A stretch of DNA of 64,000 bases from Sphingomonadales bacterium (GTDB lineage Bacteria; Pseudomonadota; Alphaproteobacteria; Sphingomonadales; Sphingomonadaceae). Positions 36,092 through 45,311 of this stretch are shown in pieces. Under the pieces are notes generated by a model that did no database searches, was not told the origin of the DNA, and saw only the letters and a list, made by a program, of their open reading frames with translations. Both the position numbers and the translations under genes were made by a program. The DNA is taken from assembly GCA_027486895.1 (NCBI GenBank), contig JAIXOE010000053.1, forward strand, positions 1 to 64,000, given 5' to 3'. Position 1 is the first letter of the stretch. Every line of letters begins with the position of its first letter.

Positions 36092-36147
36092 TACGTCCGG
36101 CACGCTGCATGGGGATCCGAGGGGTGGAAGCAGCGGTGCCGGACGTA
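36092..36147 (-). terminator. Long hairpin just after the BON gene
   Basis: TACGTCCGGCAC at 36092-36103 pairs exactly with GTGCCGGACGTA at 36136-36147, and GCTGC/GCAGC extend the stem after a one-base bulge. It starts 5 bp past the BON stop on the minus strand. No T-run follows, so it may attenuate or stabilise mRNA rather than fully terminate. Confidence 0.5.
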
Positions 36148-36152
36148 ACGGT

Positions 36153-36803
36153 TCAGGCGACGATCAGGTCGTTTTCAACCGACGTCGCACCATGTGCTGC
36201 CCAGGCAGTAGAGCCCGCTCTTTGTCGTTCCATCCAGGAATCAACAGTTCCAGTCAGCTTTACGCGGCCATCCGATGCGCTGACATGAACGCGTTCCGGT
36301 TGGAAGAAGACCGAACGGTGGAGCGCGTGCTGGATATCGTCCTGCAGATGGGCGGTATCAACGCGTGCTTTGATCGTGATCTGGTTGGATAAACCGACCA
36401 CACCAGTCAGGTGACGGACTTCGCGTTCGGCTGCTTCCTTCTGGAAATGCCATTCTACTTCGCCAGTCAGTGTGACCCAGCCTTTCTCTACCTTGACCTT
36501 AATGGCATCGCCAGGCGTGGTCGTGTCCCACGCGAGGCGGTTGATAGCCGCGGTGGCGATATCGGTATCCGACCGCTTGATTTCGAAGGGCAGCTTGACG
36601 TCGATTTCCTCGGCAATTGCTTTGACGCCTTTGACACGGCCAGCCGCCATTTCAGCGGCATGCTTTTCGCCGTAACTTGCGACCGTCCCCGTCAATGTGA
36701 CGGTGCCGTTATCGGCGGCAACGCCAATGTGAGAGGCGGTAACTCTGGGTTCCCAATTCAGTTCTGCCAGAACAGCTTTTTGCAGTTGGTCGTCATGTGA
36801 CAT
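36153..36803 (-). CDS. Triple BON-domain protein
   Basis: 216 residues made of three BON repeats, each with the GxVxLxGxV core: GTVTLTGTVASYGEK (about 33-47), GWVTLTGEVEWHFQK (about 107-121) and GRVKLTGTVDSWMER (about 178-192). No signal peptide is visible, unlike periplasmic OsmY, so it is probably cytoplasmic. BON domains are associated with phospholipid or envelope binding and with osmotic or general stress. CGAGGAAA precedes the ATG. The island motif at 36870-36883 lies 66 nt upstream. Confidence 0.85.
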   Translation of the reverse strand: MSHDDQLQKAVLAELNWEPRVTASHIGVAADNGTVTLTGTVASYGEKHAAEMAAGRVKGVKAIAEEIDVKLPFEIKRSDTDIATAAINRLAWDTTTPGDAIKVKVEKGWVTLTGEVEWHFQKEAAEREVRHLTGVVGLSNQITIKARVDTAHLQDDIQHALHRSVFFQPERVHVSASDGRVKLTGTVDSWMERQRAGSTAWAAHGATSVENDLIVA

Positions 36804-36869
36804 GATATTTTCCTCGTGGGGTGGGGGAGTTCTTGCATTATGCTCTCATGCGTAGCTCTATCGGAAGAG

Positions 36870-36883
36870 TCGGAATCTACGCA
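36870..36883 (-). promoter_or_regulatory. Island motif, site 2 (TGCGTAGATTCCGA, minus strand)
   Basis: 66 nt before the BON ATG, oriented with the gene. CATAAT begins 27 nt after the motif and could be the -10 element. Identical to the site at 50683-50696. Confidence 0.65.
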
Positions 36884-37725
36884 CACGCCATGGACGTGGT
36901 ACGGGCAACCCATCGGGTCATTGTTCCGCGCCAATAGATGAAATCTTTCCCATCAATGACCCAAGCCACATTAGCCTGCATCGGGACGAGCCGTCCGCTG
37001 CGCTCCTGATAATCCCAGAACCGGCCATGCCAAGGATAGCGTTTACCGCTTGCATCAAAAGACCGCGATGCGGCCCGCATGGTCGAAATCAGTCCTGCAT
37101 CGTTAAGCTGGAACGATATCTCCGCTCGCGAAGCGCCGCACCCTTTTGCAACCTTGATCGTGTCAGTGCCATCCGCAGACCACTCAAGCGTGTGGTCGAA
37201 CAAAATGGCGTCGGGATTTAATGGCAGCTCGGCGAGGTAGCGCAATGCTTCGCCCTCATTAATGGCAGTCGTTCCATCGACTCTGGCAACCCCAAGGGCT
37301 CCAAAAAGGCGGGCCTCGAGATATCCGCGACCTGCTACAAATGAGTCGACGACTTTCATTGACCCTGACGGACCAATATCGGCACGCCAGACAAAGCCGG
37401 ATACCATGGTTCCAATTTTTTGCCGGGCTTTGAATGCACGTGGCCGCCCGCCGGGTTTGAACCACATCGTGCCAGTCTGACGCAAATCGATTGTTCGGGT
37501 TGGACGATCGCTTCTGGCACCTAACCGTGCCGCAAGCGCGATGATCTGTGGCAGAAGATCAGTTCGTGGGCCGGGGCCGATTTGGGTATCTTCTAGATGG
37601 CGCTCAAGCGCATCAAGCGTCCCGCGAAAGCGCCGGCGCGCGATAAATGTTCCTACGGTGCCTGCTGCGACGAATATGGGAATGATCGTTGTCGTCAGCG
37701 CCTTTAGGCTATCGCGCACCGGCAT
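36877..37725 (-). CDS. DUF6544/DUF6920-like protein
   Basis: 282 residues. One hydrophobic N-terminal segment (LTTTIIPIFVAAGTVGTFIA) could be a membrane anchor. The rest is a soluble domain with TGTMWFKPGGRPRAFKARQK, FVWRADIGPSG and a C-terminal YWRGTMTRW; this pattern fits the uncharacterised DUF6544/DUF6920 group. The start is ATG 37725, overlapping the stop of the GNAT gene (TGATG). Its 3' end overlaps the motif site at 36870-36883 by a few bases, so the motif is partly coding on this strand. Function unknown; last gene of a three-gene operon. Confidence 0.65.
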   Translation of the reverse strand: MPVRDSLKALTTTIIPIFVAAGTVGTFIARRRFRGTLDALERHLEDTQIGPGPRTDLLPQIIALAARLGARSDRPTRTIDLRQTGTMWFKPGGRPRAFKARQKIGTMVSGFVWRADIGPSGSMKVVDSFVAGRGYLEARLFGALGVARVDGTTAINEGEALRYLAELPLNPDAILFDHTLEWSADGTDTIKVAKGCGASRAEISFQLNDAGLISTMRAASRSFDASGKRYPWHGRFWDYQERSGRLVPMQANVAWVIDGKDFIYWRGTMTRWVARTTSMACA

Positions 37726-38285
37726 CAGGGCATTGCCAGATTTTTTTGCACCAGCACGAGCGTTGAATCTCCCGGATAGGATGATGCAACAAACCCCATC
37801 TCGCGCTCCATATCGATCGCTGCATGGCTGCTGCGATCCTCGATCGACTGGATAGTGGTCAGCCCTTTGGCCTTTGCATATGCGGTCACGTGGTGAAGCA
37901 AGTCCCAACTGACACCTTTGCCCTTATACTCGGGCCGAATGACGATCGCGACTTCGCCTGTTTTCATTTCGGCGTCGCAGGCGAGCATCGCGGTCGCAAT
38001 GATCTCTGCCTCGTCATCGATAAATGCCAGAAAATTCTCGGTCTGGCGGTGATCAATGTCGGTCATCGCAACAAGCCTGTCATGGCCCACAGTCCTGATG
38101 CCGCTTAGGAAACGGAATCGAAGGTCATCAGGCGTGACATGGCTAAAAAATGCGCCAAGTGCTTCTTCGTCCAAAGGCACTGCCGGGCGGACGGAAAAGC
38201 GGAAACCTGTCCTCGTCGTTAGAATTTCAGGTGCAATGGCAACAACTGTGGGCTTTTTAGGCGCGATGTTAGAAGCTGAAGTCAT
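37725..38285 (-). CDS. GNAT-family N-acetyltransferase
   Basis: 186 residues. The GNAT fold is seen as FSVRPAVPLDEEALGAFF, then VAIVIRPEYKGKGVSWDLLHHV (acetyl-CoA pyrophosphate loop, R/Q-x-x-G-x-G/A form) and a C-terminal HAAIDMEREMGF helix-strand. It resembles the acyltransferase half of protein lysine acetylases of the Pat type, but lacks the nucleotide-binding half. Start and stop overlap with both neighbours (ATGA and TGATG), so the three genes are translationally coupled. Substrate unknown. Confidence 0.82.
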   Translation of the reverse strand: MTSASNIAPKKPTVVAIAPEILTTRTGFRFSVRPAVPLDEEALGAFFSHVTPDDLRFRFLSGIRTVGHDRLVAMTDIDHRQTENFLAFIDDEAEIIATAMLACDAEMKTGEVAIVIRPEYKGKGVSWDLLHHVTAYAKAKGLTTIQSIEDRSSHAAIDMEREMGFVASSYPGDSTLVLVQKNLAMP

Positions 38286-38827
38286 TCTGCTAGCGCGGGT
38301 TCGCGCATTTCTGCATCCGAATAAATGTCCACGCGCGTCGGGTTCGTTCTGTCCAAAATATCCTTTGCGCGATTTATTTCGGCTTCGCTGCCATGCGCCA
38401 TCACCAAAAAATTGTCCGCCGTGATATCGACCTCATATTGGATCACGCTGTCCTTCTTGATACCAAGGCCATATAGTGCTGCAGCAAGCGCGCTCACTCC
38501 GCCTACGACAACGGCGCCCTCAATGGCGGCGAGCACGGCTGCTGCAAGGGTGCCGAGAACCACAATTTGGCCGACAACCGGAATGACGATGAACAGACCG
38601 CCAAAAAACAAACCCCATAGACCGCCCCAGAAAGCGCCTTGCTTACCCCAGAGTTTGATGCGGTCGCCGTTGCTGTAGAAGCCGACAACTTTCTCATCGG
38701 TATGATAGCCCTTTCCGACAATGCTGAGATTTTTCATTTCAAACCCGGCTTTGCCCAGCTGTGCTATTGCAGCTTCGGCCCGTGGATGTTCGTCGAATAC
38801 GGCAATGGCAGTGTATGAAGATGACAT
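38282..38827 (-). CDS. General stress protein 17M-like membrane-associated protein
   Basis: 181 residues. The N-terminal TAIAVFDEHPRAEAAIAQL and KNLSIVGKGYH form the domain shared with Bacillus stress protein 17M. A central glycine/alanine-rich double hydrophobic hairpin (LWGLFFGGLFIVIPVVGQIV; LGTLAAAVLAAIEGAVVVGG) and a C-terminal alpha/beta segment (FLVMAHGSEAEINRAKDIL) follow. ATG 38827 has AAGGA upstream. First gene of an operon with GNAT and DUF6544 genes; a degenerate island motif lies 67 nt upstream. Probably a stress-induced inner-membrane protein. Confidence 0.78.
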   Translation of the reverse strand: MSSSYTAIAVFDEHPRAEAAIAQLGKAGFEMKNLSIVGKGYHTDEKVVGFYSNGDRIKLWGKQGAFWGGLWGLFFGGLFIVIPVVGQIVVLGTLAAAVLAAIEGAVVVGGVSALAAALYGLGIKKDSVIQYEVDITADNFLVMAHGSEAEINRAKDILDRTNPTRVDIYSDAEMREPALAE

Positions 38828-38894
38828 GTCGGGGTCCTTTTTGGCGCGGAATAGAACAGCAACTCTATCGCGATTTGCGAGATAACCGGTAGGG

Positions 38895-38908
38895 ACGGAA
38901 AACACCTA
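38895..38908 (-). promoter_or_regulatory. Island motif, weakest site (TAGGTGTTTTCCGT, minus strand)
   Basis: 10 of 14 bases match. It is oriented toward the 17M-like gene, 67 nt before its ATG, with GATAGA beginning 25 nt downstream. On its own this would not be convincing; the shared orientation and spacing support it. Confidence 0.35.
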
Positions 38909-38943
38909 GACCGTGAATCCGGTCAACGCTGAACCACATCTAT

Positions 38944-38957
38944 TGGGTAGATTCCGA
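38944..38957 (+). promoter_or_regulatory. Island motif, site 3 (TGGGTAGATTCCGA)
   Basis: 55 nt before the ATG at 39013 and oriented with it. CATTCT begins 27 nt after the motif. Confidence 0.65.
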
Positions 38958-39012
38958 GGCTACCATCGAAGCAGCTGCTCCTGCCATTCTATGGTTTCAA
39001 AGGAGACTTATC

Positions 39013-39468
39013 ATGCACGTTTCGAAGATGATCACATTGCTCGCATTCGCTGCCACAGTCGGAAGCGCACCCGTTGTTGCCAAATCTGTTGCTGCCAAGG
39101 ATGTGCCGAGCGCAACCGCCTCGTTTACGGGCGAGACAGTAGCCGTTGGCGTGGGCTTCACCTGGGGTAAGGGTGTTTTGACTTTCAAGGGCAAGACCTA
39201 TCCATTCAGAGTAGACGGGCTTAGCGCTATCGGCGTGGGCGTGAGCAAAATTTCGGGAACCGGCACCGTCTACCATTTAAAAACCGCAGCAGATTTTGGT
39301 GGCACTTATGCCGCTGCAGGCGGCGGTGGTTCGATAGGACCTCTTGGCGAGGGAAGCGCATCACTTCGGAACGAGAAAGGCGTGGTCATTGAATTTCGCG
39401 CCAAGGAAAAGGGCGTATCGATCAATCTGGATCTGAGCGGCGTTCACATCGCGCTGACCCCCGCATAA
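39013..39468 (+). CDS. Secreted protein, DUF1134/EipA-like
   Basis: 151 residues with a signal peptide (MHVSKMITLLAFAATVGSAP, cleavage near VVAKS). The mature part is rich in glycine and beta-strand: VAVGVGFTWGKGVLTFKG, VGVSKISGTGTVYHLK and a glycine run FGGTYAAAGGGGSIG. This resembles periplasmic DUF1134/YSC84-like folds, some of which bind lipids and guard the envelope, but the family call is uncertain. AAAGGAGA precedes the ATG. It is a single gene with the island motif upstream and a terminator-like hairpin downstream. Confidence 0.65.
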   Translation: MHVSKMITLLAFAATVGSAPVVAKSVAAKDVPSATASFTGETVAVGVGFTWGKGVLTFKGKTYPFRVDGLSAIGVGVSKISGTGTVYHLKTAADFGGTYAAAGGGGSIGPLGEGSASLRNEKGVVIEFRAKEKGVSINLDLSGVHIALTPA

Positions 39469-39539
39469 TCTGATCCAATGCAAAATTAGGCGTCACTGCT
39501 GGCCTGAACTGTGCGTGATTAGCTATGAAACAGGTTAAG

Positions 39540-39586
39540 CCGCTGACCCTTGAGCTTGTAAGGCAAGCTTGGGGACCAGCGGTTTT
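39540..39586 (+). terminator. Intrinsic-type terminator
   Basis: A 19-base arm at 39540-39558 and its partner at 39564-39582 pair with 14 Watson-Crick and three G-U pairs around a TAAGG loop, followed directly by TTTT. It lies about 70 bp after the secreted protein gene, between convergent genes. Confidence 0.6.
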
Positions 39587-39655
39587 CCAGCATGGTGCAT
39601 TCGTCTGTAAAAAGCGAATTCTAGAGCAGCGTTATCCGTCAGTAGAAGGCTGTAC

Positions 39656-40789
39656 TCATGCCTTGATGATGACAGCGGCGCTCGGCCGCCGCATCGACAT
39701 CGGCATAGGTGGTGCATATCCGAACCGGACAACCAGATCGGGCCGTTGATTGCCGATCTCAAGCCAGCGCGCGAATTCGCTGCGGACATTTGGTACCTCC
39801 ACTGGCTGATTGACCATCGCGTGCCGGATCCCCAACGCCGTTGCCTGAAGGGCAAAGCGCTGAAAACTGCGGCCGACGCGAACCCAATGATCCTTGTCCG
39901 CTTTATCTCCGATGAAAATCGCGACACCCGCCGATGAATGCATCTGGGCGGTATATTTCTTGTCTTCTGCAGCTTTGGTGAAAACCATCCCGAAGAACCG
40001 CTCTCCGATCCAACTCGGGATTGCGGCGTTACCCGAGCATTTGCTGAACAATCCATCGCGCAAGGACAGGGCCTGTGCGGGATTGAACCGGATCCAGTTA
40101 CGCAGTTCATCGACAAAATGCGGATTATCCATTTGGGTGTCATTGCCGCGCACGACAAAATCGAGAATGGCATCAAGCTTCGTGCGACCAGTAAGTATGA
40201 GCATCGTTACGCCCTCGGTGCGCGCAGCCGTCTCAAGCAGATTAAGTTTTTCAGTCGATACCGCCTGACCATCATAAATCGAACGCGTCGATTGGCGTTT
40301 GGTGATGGCTTGATAGAGCGAACTGGCTTGCGGTCGTCCATCGGCCAAATCTATGTCAACATGTCCGGCATCGCTCCCAACAAAGGCTGCTGCGCCGGGC
40401 CGGCCCTGCGCCGCGCTGGCAATAAGGAAGTTTTCGGTGGCACAGCCGAGGCTGATAAACAGATGGTGATCGTCTGGATCTACTACTGGTGTCCGTCGCG
40501 CAAGGTCAGGCAGTATGCGCGCTCCAGCAGGCAGTGCAGCGAAGCGCCATGGCTGGGTATTGTGTCCATTGGGCGCAAGCGTGGCAAAACGAACGAGCTC
40601 TGCAAACCCTGGGTTCGCCGCCATTGGCGCGCGTAATGCGGCTGCGGCTGCATCATATTCGGTCATATCATTTGAAGAACATGCGGCGAGCGGTAATGTC
40701 GCCACCGCTGCGGATGTGTGCACCAAAAAGTTACGCCGGCTTGTTTGCGCTGCGGTAATGGCCTGCCAAGGATCAAAATCGGGTTTCAC
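39656..40789 (-). CDS. Acg-family nitroreductase-like protein with Tat-type lipoprotein signal
   Basis: 377 residues. The N-terminus contains RRNFLVHTSAAVATLPLAAC: a twin-arginine signal whose hydrophobic stretch ends in a lipobox, implying export of a folded, cofactor-loaded lipoprotein. Residues from about 60 show the Acg (Rv2032-type) nitroreductase fold: ELVRFATLAPNGHNTQPWRF for flavin binding, TKRQSTRSIYDG, and a C-terminal LQATALGIRHAMVNQPVE. In Mycobacterium, Acg belongs to the dormancy regulon and may store flavin. GTG 40789 overlaps the stop of the host-attachment gene (GTGA). Confidence 0.85.
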   Translation of the reverse strand: MKPDFDPWQAITAAQTSRRNFLVHTSAAVATLPLAACSSNDMTEYDAAAAALRAPMAANPGFAELVRFATLAPNGHNTQPWRFAALPAGARILPDLARRTPVVDPDDHHLFISLGCATENFLIASAAQGRPGAAAFVGSDAGHVDIDLADGRPQASSLYQAITKRQSTRSIYDGQAVSTEKLNLLETAARTEGVTMLILTGRTKLDAILDFVVRGNDTQMDNPHFVDELRNWIRFNPAQALSLRDGLFSKCSGNAAIPSWIGERFFGMVFTKAAEDKKYTAQMHSSAGVAIFIGDKADKDHWVRVGRSFQRFALQATALGIRHAMVNQPVEVPNVRSEFARWLEIGNQRPDLVVRFGYAPPMPMSMRRPSAAVIIKA

Positions 40790-41229
40790 GCTTCGTGATC
40801 GCGCAGCAGAACCGCTATGTCAGTTGCAGATCGCGAAGCGTAATCCTTGTCGATTTCGCCCAGCAGATGCGTGCGCACATTGGCCGTATATTGTTTGCGC
40901 ATCACACCGAGTACATGCGGCGTAGCGACGACAATGAAACCAAGCTTGGACTGCGCTACGAGAGCGTTCAACGTGTCCGTTGCAGCCTTGGCAAAAGCGT
41001 CTTCTTCGGCTTGGTGGAAATCCGTCGACTGATATGCGCTTCGACCATGACCCGTTGAGCTAAAGCTACGTCCAGGCTTGTCGGTACCCAGTTCTGCCGT
41101 TTTTGCTGCATGGTGCGCGCTATGATCGACAGCTTCGAGATCAGGTGTAAAGTCAGTCCCACGGTTGCGGAACAGCGCCATTTTTGCGCCGTCGAGCACC
41201 ATGACCATCGTGCCATGCGGTACCAACAT
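40786..41229 (-). CDS. Host-attachment-family protein (PF10116-like)
   Basis: 147 residues. It starts LVPHGTMVMVLDGAKMALFRNRG, typical of the family named after an Agrobacterium attachment gene; the fold resembles eRF1 domain 1/baeRF proteins. The C-terminal half contains LGFIVVATPHVLGVMRK and HLLGEIDKDYA. ATG 41229 is chosen because AAAGGAG precedes it and the longer frame would overlap the upstream gene. Despite the name, these proteins are probably cytoplasmic and stress- or translation-related. Middle gene of an operon with the lipoprotein and the Acg gene. Confidence 0.82.
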   Translation of the reverse strand: MLVPHGTMVMVLDGAKMALFRNRGTDFTPDLEAVDHSAHHAAKTAELGTDKPGRSFSSTGHGRSAYQSTDFHQAEEDAFAKAATDTLNALVAQSKLGFIVVATPHVLGVMRKQYTANVRTHLLGEIDKDYASRSATDIAVLLRDHEA

Positions 41230-41254
41230 TATACGGCTCCTTTCGGTAATGGGT

Positions 41255-41716
41255 TCAGCGGCATCGTGCACCATTGCGACCGATGGACCGGCCGATGGCT
41301 GCGCCGCCTCCTGCGCCAAGCAGCGTGCCGAGGGTTTGCGAATCTCCTGGAGCTATTATGTTACCGAGAATGCCGCCAGCAATGGCACCCAGAATGAGTC
41401 CCGTTGTGCCGTCATTGCGCCGACAATAATAGCGGCCGTCAGTGCCGCGATAGACGCGGTCGTTGCGCTGTAACGTGCGCTCCCGATATCTCGGGTTATT
41501 GCTATAATATCGTCCGGCATCGTAACTGCCATAGGCAGGGTCTGGGCGATTATGGTCATATTGCTGATAGGCGTATCCCGGCTCTGCATAGCCCGAATCC
41601 ACACAGCCAGAGACAAGAGCTGCACACAACACACCGACAGACAGCGCGCATACGCGAACACTCCGGCCGTTGCTGTGGTTGGCCAAGTATGATGGTTGCT
41701 GAATTGCCTGGGGCAT
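41255..41716 (-). CDS. Glycine-zipper outer-membrane lipoprotein
   Basis: 153 residues. Signal peptide with lipobox (VGVLCAALVSGC, cysteine near residue 38), a tyrosine-rich middle (GYAEPGYAYQQYDHN; NPRYRERTLQRNDRVYRG), and a C-terminal glycine zipper (LILGAIAGGILGNIIAPG; LLGAGGGAAIGRSIG) as in 17-kDa surface antigens. Such proteins associate with the outer membrane. AAAGGA lies before the ATG. It heads the operon with the host-attachment and Acg genes; an island motif lies 95 nt upstream. Confidence 0.82.
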   Translation of the reverse strand: MPQAIQQPSYLANHSNGRSVRVCALSVGVLCAALVSGCVDSGYAEPGYAYQQYDHNRPDPAYGSYDAGRYYSNNPRYRERTLQRNDRVYRGTDGRYYCRRNDGTTGLILGAIAGGILGNIIAPGDSQTLGTLLGAGGGAAIGRSIGRNGARCR

Positions 41717-41811
41717 GTTGCGGTCCTTTCCAATAAGTTACGGAATGTCCGCTATCGGACAGTTCGACGGTCGAACCGCTTTGTGCGCTTCTATTTACGG
41801 TTGACGCCAGC

Positions 41812-41825
41812 TTCGGAATATACGC
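41812..41825 (-). promoter_or_regulatory. Island motif, site 4 (TGCGTATATTCCGA, minus strand)
   Basis: 95 nt before the glycine-zipper lipoprotein ATG, oriented with it; one base different from the sites at 36870 and 50683. The TA-rich element is poorer here: GCACAA at 26 nt, GTAAAT at 14 nt. Confidence 0.55.
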
Positions 41826-41888
41826 AGCTTAGTTGCCTCTATGGCCAGATTGGCAGCTTCGGCTTGCTGGCACTTGAACCCGCAATAT

Positions 41889-42590
41889 TCAGGTTTGGAC
41901 CAACGCACCATCGGCAAGGTTGATGATGCGGTCGCATTTTTTTGCCAGGTCGAGATTGTGCGTGACGATCAGGAAGCTGGTGCCTTCGTCCTTGTTCACC
42001 TGCCGCATGAAATCGAAGACATTATCGGCTGACTGGCTGTCGAGATTGCCAGTCGGTTCGTCTGCGAGAATAAGATTGGCCCGCATCGCCAGCGCGCGCG
42101 CAATCGCCACACGCTGTTGCTCTCCACCAGACATGTTGGAGGACATATGGTCTCCTACGTGGGCAAGGCCCATCTTTTCAAGCAAGCCAGCCGCACGTTC
42201 CCTGATTGCCGTGCTGCCAGAGTCGCGATCGACAATCATCGGCATCATAACATTTTCAAGAGCCGTGAAAGCTGAAATCAGGTGGTGCTCCTGAAACACA
42301 AAGCCGATGGCATGGCCCCGGAGCCGTGTGAGGGCAGCATCTGCAAGGTTGGCAGTGTCCGTTCCGTTAATGAAGACATGCCCCGCAGTCGGCCGGTCAA
42401 GCAAGCCGATGATATTGAGCAAAGTGCTTTTTCCGGAACCAGACGGCCCCATCAGCGCAAGAAACTCCCCATGATGCAGATCAAGGTCGATACCGTGCAG
42501 AATTTCAATCTCGGACACCATGCCGATGTTGTAGGAGCGTCGGATTCCCGTGAGGTGCAGAACCGGTGTCGAGGCAATCGGTTCACCCAC
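41889..42590 (-). CDS. ABC transporter ATP-binding protein (LolD/MacB type)
   Basis: 233 residues. Complete ABC set: Walker [22 protein letters not shown]-loop FVFQEHHL, signature [15 protein letters not shown], Walker [13 protein letters not shown] and H-loop [12 protein letters not shown]. The [11 protein letters not shown] form is typical of the MacB/LolD group. The start is uncertain: GTG 42590 overlaps the permease stop by a few bases, while TTG 42611 would overlap by 29. Last gene of a three-gene exporter operon. Confidence 0.9.
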   Translation of the reverse strand: MGEPIASTPVLHLTGIRRSYNIGMVSEIEILHGIDLDLHHGEFLALMGPSGSGKSTLLNIIGLLDRPTAGHVFINGTDTANLADAALTRLRGHAIGFVFQEHHLISAFTALENVMMPMIVDRDSGSTAIRERAAGLLEKMGLAHVGDHMSSNMSGGEQQRVAIARALAMRANLILADEPTGNLDSQSADNVFDFMRQVNKDEGTSFLIVTHNLDLAKKCDRIINLADGALVQT

Positions 42591-43809
42591 GAATGGCCGC
42601 AACAGGGTCAAGTTTAGCAGCGCGAAGCGCAGGGGCCATTGCGGACAAAAGCCCCGTTACGGTTGCAACGCTGAGCGTTATGATAATCATTTGGCGTTCG
42701 ATAAGCATAGGAAACAACTCGCTTCCGTCAGCCTGGCGGACAAGGCTGTGATACCAGGCCAAGCCGCCCACGCCGACTGCACAGCCGACAATCGCGCCTG
42801 CCAAACCCAGCATTCCGCCCTGAATCAAAAATATCCTCAAAATCTGGCCGCGCGTGGTCCCCATCGCACGCAGGATGCCGATGTCTTTTGACCGCTGGAT
42901 CACCGATACGACAAGCACAGCAGCAATGCCGAACGCAACTGACAAACCGACGAAAATGCGGATGACGTTATTCGTTGATTTCTGTGCGCTGATGGCTGTG
43001 AAAAATTGCGCATTGGTTGCGATCCAGCTTTCCGCTTTCACTGGGTTGGCAGCTGCAATCTGCTCAGCAAGCCGTTCTGCGGCATAGACGTCGGTGATTT
43101 TGACTTCGATGGTCGTAACCGCACCAGCTTGTCCAAGCAGTGACTGGGCGGTGCGCAGCGCGACAAAGCTGATGCCCTCATTCGCCGCCTTGTTCCCCAC
43201 ATCGAATAGCCCGGTGATACGCAGCACAACCGAATTGCCCGAGGCAGCGCGCACGTTGACCGTGTCGCCAAGCATGGCGCCAAGATTGGTCGCGAGGTCG
43301 GTACCAACGATGATTTCGTCGTTTGACAGCGTGGCGCGGCCTGCGGTCAGATATTGGGGCACCCGGATGATCTGGAAATAGGATTCGGGTTCGACGCCCG
43401 CTACTCTGACGGCGCGGCTCGCGTCACCCCGTGTCACCAATGCGGAACCCGACATGGTGGGGGCGGCAACCAATACGCCTGGCATCTGCGCAACGCGGTC
43501 TAGCACCTTTTGCCATTGGTTAATCGATACGATCCGCTGCGTCGGGCGTTGAACCGTCGCATCTTCGACCACCGAACCGGACGTGAATAAAGGGCGTGCG
43601 ATTTGATCCGGTGGCAGCAGCTGAATCTGCGCTGACGAGGTCAAGACACTGTTTAGAAAATTGACCTGAAGTCCGGATATCAGCGCCGACATGAAAACGA
43701 TCACCGCAACCCCGATGGTGATGCCAACTATGATGAAAGCCGTCTGCAATCGTCCTTCGCGCAGAAAACGGACAGCTGCGATCCACTCAAATGGAACGCC
43801 GTTGTTCAT
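42583..43809 (-). CDS. ABC transporter permease, FtsX/MacB-like
   Basis: 408 residues with four membrane helices: one N-terminal ([20 protein letters not shown]), a long periplasmic MacB-PCD-like domain, and three C-terminal ([59 protein letters not shown]). The cytoplasmic [18 protein letters not shown] coupling helix is characteristic. It overlaps the adaptor gene stop by ATGA. With the ATPase it forms a mechanotransmitter-type exporter rather than an importer. Confidence 0.88.
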   Translation of the reverse strand: MNNGVPFEWIAAVRFLREGRLQTAFIIVGITIGVAVIVFMSALISGLQVNFLNSVLTSSAQIQLLPPDQIARPLFTSGSVVEDATVQRPTQRIVSINQWQKVLDRVAQMPGVLVAAPTMSGSALVTRGDASRAVRVAGVEPESYFQIIRVPQYLTAGRATLSNDEIIVGTDLATNLGAMLGDTVNVRAASGNSVVLRITGLFDVGNKAANEGISFVALRTAQSLLGQAGAVTTIEVKITDVYAAERLAEQIAAANPVKAESWIATNAQFFTAISAQKSTNNVIRIFVGLSVAFGIAAVLVVSVIQRSKDIGILRAMGTTRGQILRIFLIQGGMLGLAGAIVGCAVGVGGLAWYHSLVRQADGSELFPMLIERQMIIITLSVATVTGLLSAMAPALRAAKLDPVAAIRG

Positions 43810-45140
43810 GGCGCCGATGCGCGGACACGGCTACCCGCTGTAATGTCCGATGATGTCGGGATCACCTGTGCACCGGACGCAAGACCACCAAGTATCTCTA
43901 TTCGCTGGTTCCCCTGAAGCCCCAAACGCAGCGGACGGCGGACCGCGAGCCCCTTTTCCAGCACCATCACCCAGGGTGCGTTGGTCAGCGCATCATGAAC
44001 CGCATTGCCCGGTAGCGAGAGGACATTGTTCCGACGGGCTGTTTCGATATCAACCGACACCGTCATATTCTGCCGCAAATAGGCAGGCGGATTTGGTACG
44101 GTCAGCTTCACGATCGCCGAAGCGCGCGCGATGTCGATCCCGGGATTGATAAAGGCAACGGTCGCGATGAAGTGCTGCTGTGGATAGGCATCGGCCGATA
44201 CCCGCGCGGTTTGCCCCACGGTGATCCGGCTGAGATTACGTTCGTCGATTTGGAGTATAATTTGCATTTCGCCGCCGGGCGACAGCAACATCAATGTCGC
44301 ACCCGGCGTCACCACGGCCCCGCGCTCCACCGAACGACTGATGAGGGTGCCATCGCGGGGAGCAGATATGGCAGCATAGCCGAGCCGCGAACGGGCTGCT
44401 GCTGAGCCTGCCCGCGCCTGCTGCAAATCAGCCTGGGCCGCCGCAAGTCCGCTGCCGCCTGATTGAGAGTTGCGGATTTGGGCCTCGGCAATAGCGACTT
44501 GAGTGCGCGCAACATCACGGTTTTTCGTCACCTCATCGAAGTAAGCGCGCGTCACAAACCCCTGCGCCATGAGCGCAGATGTGCGATTGAAAATCTGTTG
44601 TGTGGCAAGCAAATTTGCTTGCGCGGATCGCCGGGCCTCCGAAGCTTGTGGGAGCGAAAGCTCTCCGATTTGGCGAACAAGCGCTTCTGCTTGCACGACA
44701 CTTGCTTGTGCTTGGGCAGCAGCATTTTGCAGTTCATCGGCGCTCAACATGATAAGTGGCTGCCCTTGACGGACCACTTCGCCTTCTCGCACCGCAACCG
44801 AGACCACGGTCCCGGTAATCTGGCTTGCTATTTCCACCCGGTAAGGAGATTCGACATGCCCGCTGGCGACTACCGTCTCTAGCAGGTCGGCTCGCTGCAC
44901 CGCTTCGACCGGAACCAAGGCGCCCCTGAAATGGCGGAATGTTACAAAGCCGACTGCCAACAGTCCGACAATTGCAAGAGCGCTAACCCATTTGTGGCTC
45001 CAAAGCCGCACAAGAAATTGCGGAAGCTTGCGGGCAGCCGGGTCGGGCAGCAAAGCAGGCTCTATCATGTCCTTTTTCGCAATCGGCTTGACCAGCGAGC
45101 CCGATACGGCGTCTTCAGAAGCGGGTGAAACGAGCTTCAT
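43806..45140 (-). CDS. HlyD-family periplasmic adaptor protein
   Basis: 444 residues. A short cytoplasmic part precedes one helix ([18 protein letters not shown]), followed by a lipoyl half ([40 protein letters not shown]), a long alpha-helical hairpin (about residues 150-240), the other lipoyl half ([20 protein letters not shown]) and a beta-barrel. It is the membrane-fusion partner of the two ABC genes after it. DevBCA-like exporters of this form secrete lipids, glycolipids or small proteins; the cargo here is unknown. A degenerate island motif lies 97 nt upstream. Confidence 0.88.
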   Translation of the reverse strand: MKLVSPASEDAVSGSLVKPIAKKDMIEPALLPDPAARKLPQFLVRLWSHKWVSALAIVGLLAVGFVTFRHFRGALVPVEAVQRADLLETVVASGHVESPYRVEIASQITGTVVSVAVREGEVVRQGQPLIMLSADELQNAAAQAQASVVQAEALVRQIGELSLPQASEARRSAQANLLATQQIFNRTSALMAQGFVTRAYFDEVTKNRDVARTQVAIAEAQIRNSQSGGSGLAAAQADLQQARAGSAAARSRLGYAAISAPRDGTLISRSVERGAVVTPGATLMLLSPGGEMQIILQIDERNLSRITVGQTARVSADAYPQQHFIATVAFINPGIDIARASAIVKLTVPNPPAYLRQNMTVSVDIETARRNNVLSLPGNAVHDALTNAPWVMVLEKGLAVRRPLRLGLQGNQRIEILGGLASGAQVIPTSSDITAGSRVRASAP

Positions 45141-45237
45141 GCGGTCACCGATAAGTCAGGAAAATTTTGCGTCACGTGCAATCGATCCTCCTGCAATCAT
45201 TCTGCATTTTGGATCGGTAGGCGCGAGAAAAACAGGT

Positions 45238-45251
45238 TCGGGAAATACCTA
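45238..45251 (-). promoter_or_regulatory. Island motif, weak site (TAGGTATTTCCCGA, minus strand)
   Basis: 11 of 14 bases match. It points toward the HlyD-ABC operon, 97 nt before its ATG, with CAAAAT beginning about 26-27 nt later. Confidence 0.4.
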
Positions 45252-45297
45252 CCGAAACGAGAACTGTGGAAATGCCATCTCTCTGTTCAAATGCTTG

Positions 45298-45311
45298 TGG
45301 GTAGTTTCCGA
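45298..45311 (+). promoter_or_regulatory. Island motif, site 5 (TGGGTAGTTTCCGA)
   Basis: 113 nt before the carbamoyltransferase ATG, oriented with it, with TAAACC beginning 26 nt after the motif. Together with the site at 45238 it occupies the gap between two divergent operons. Confidence 0.65.
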
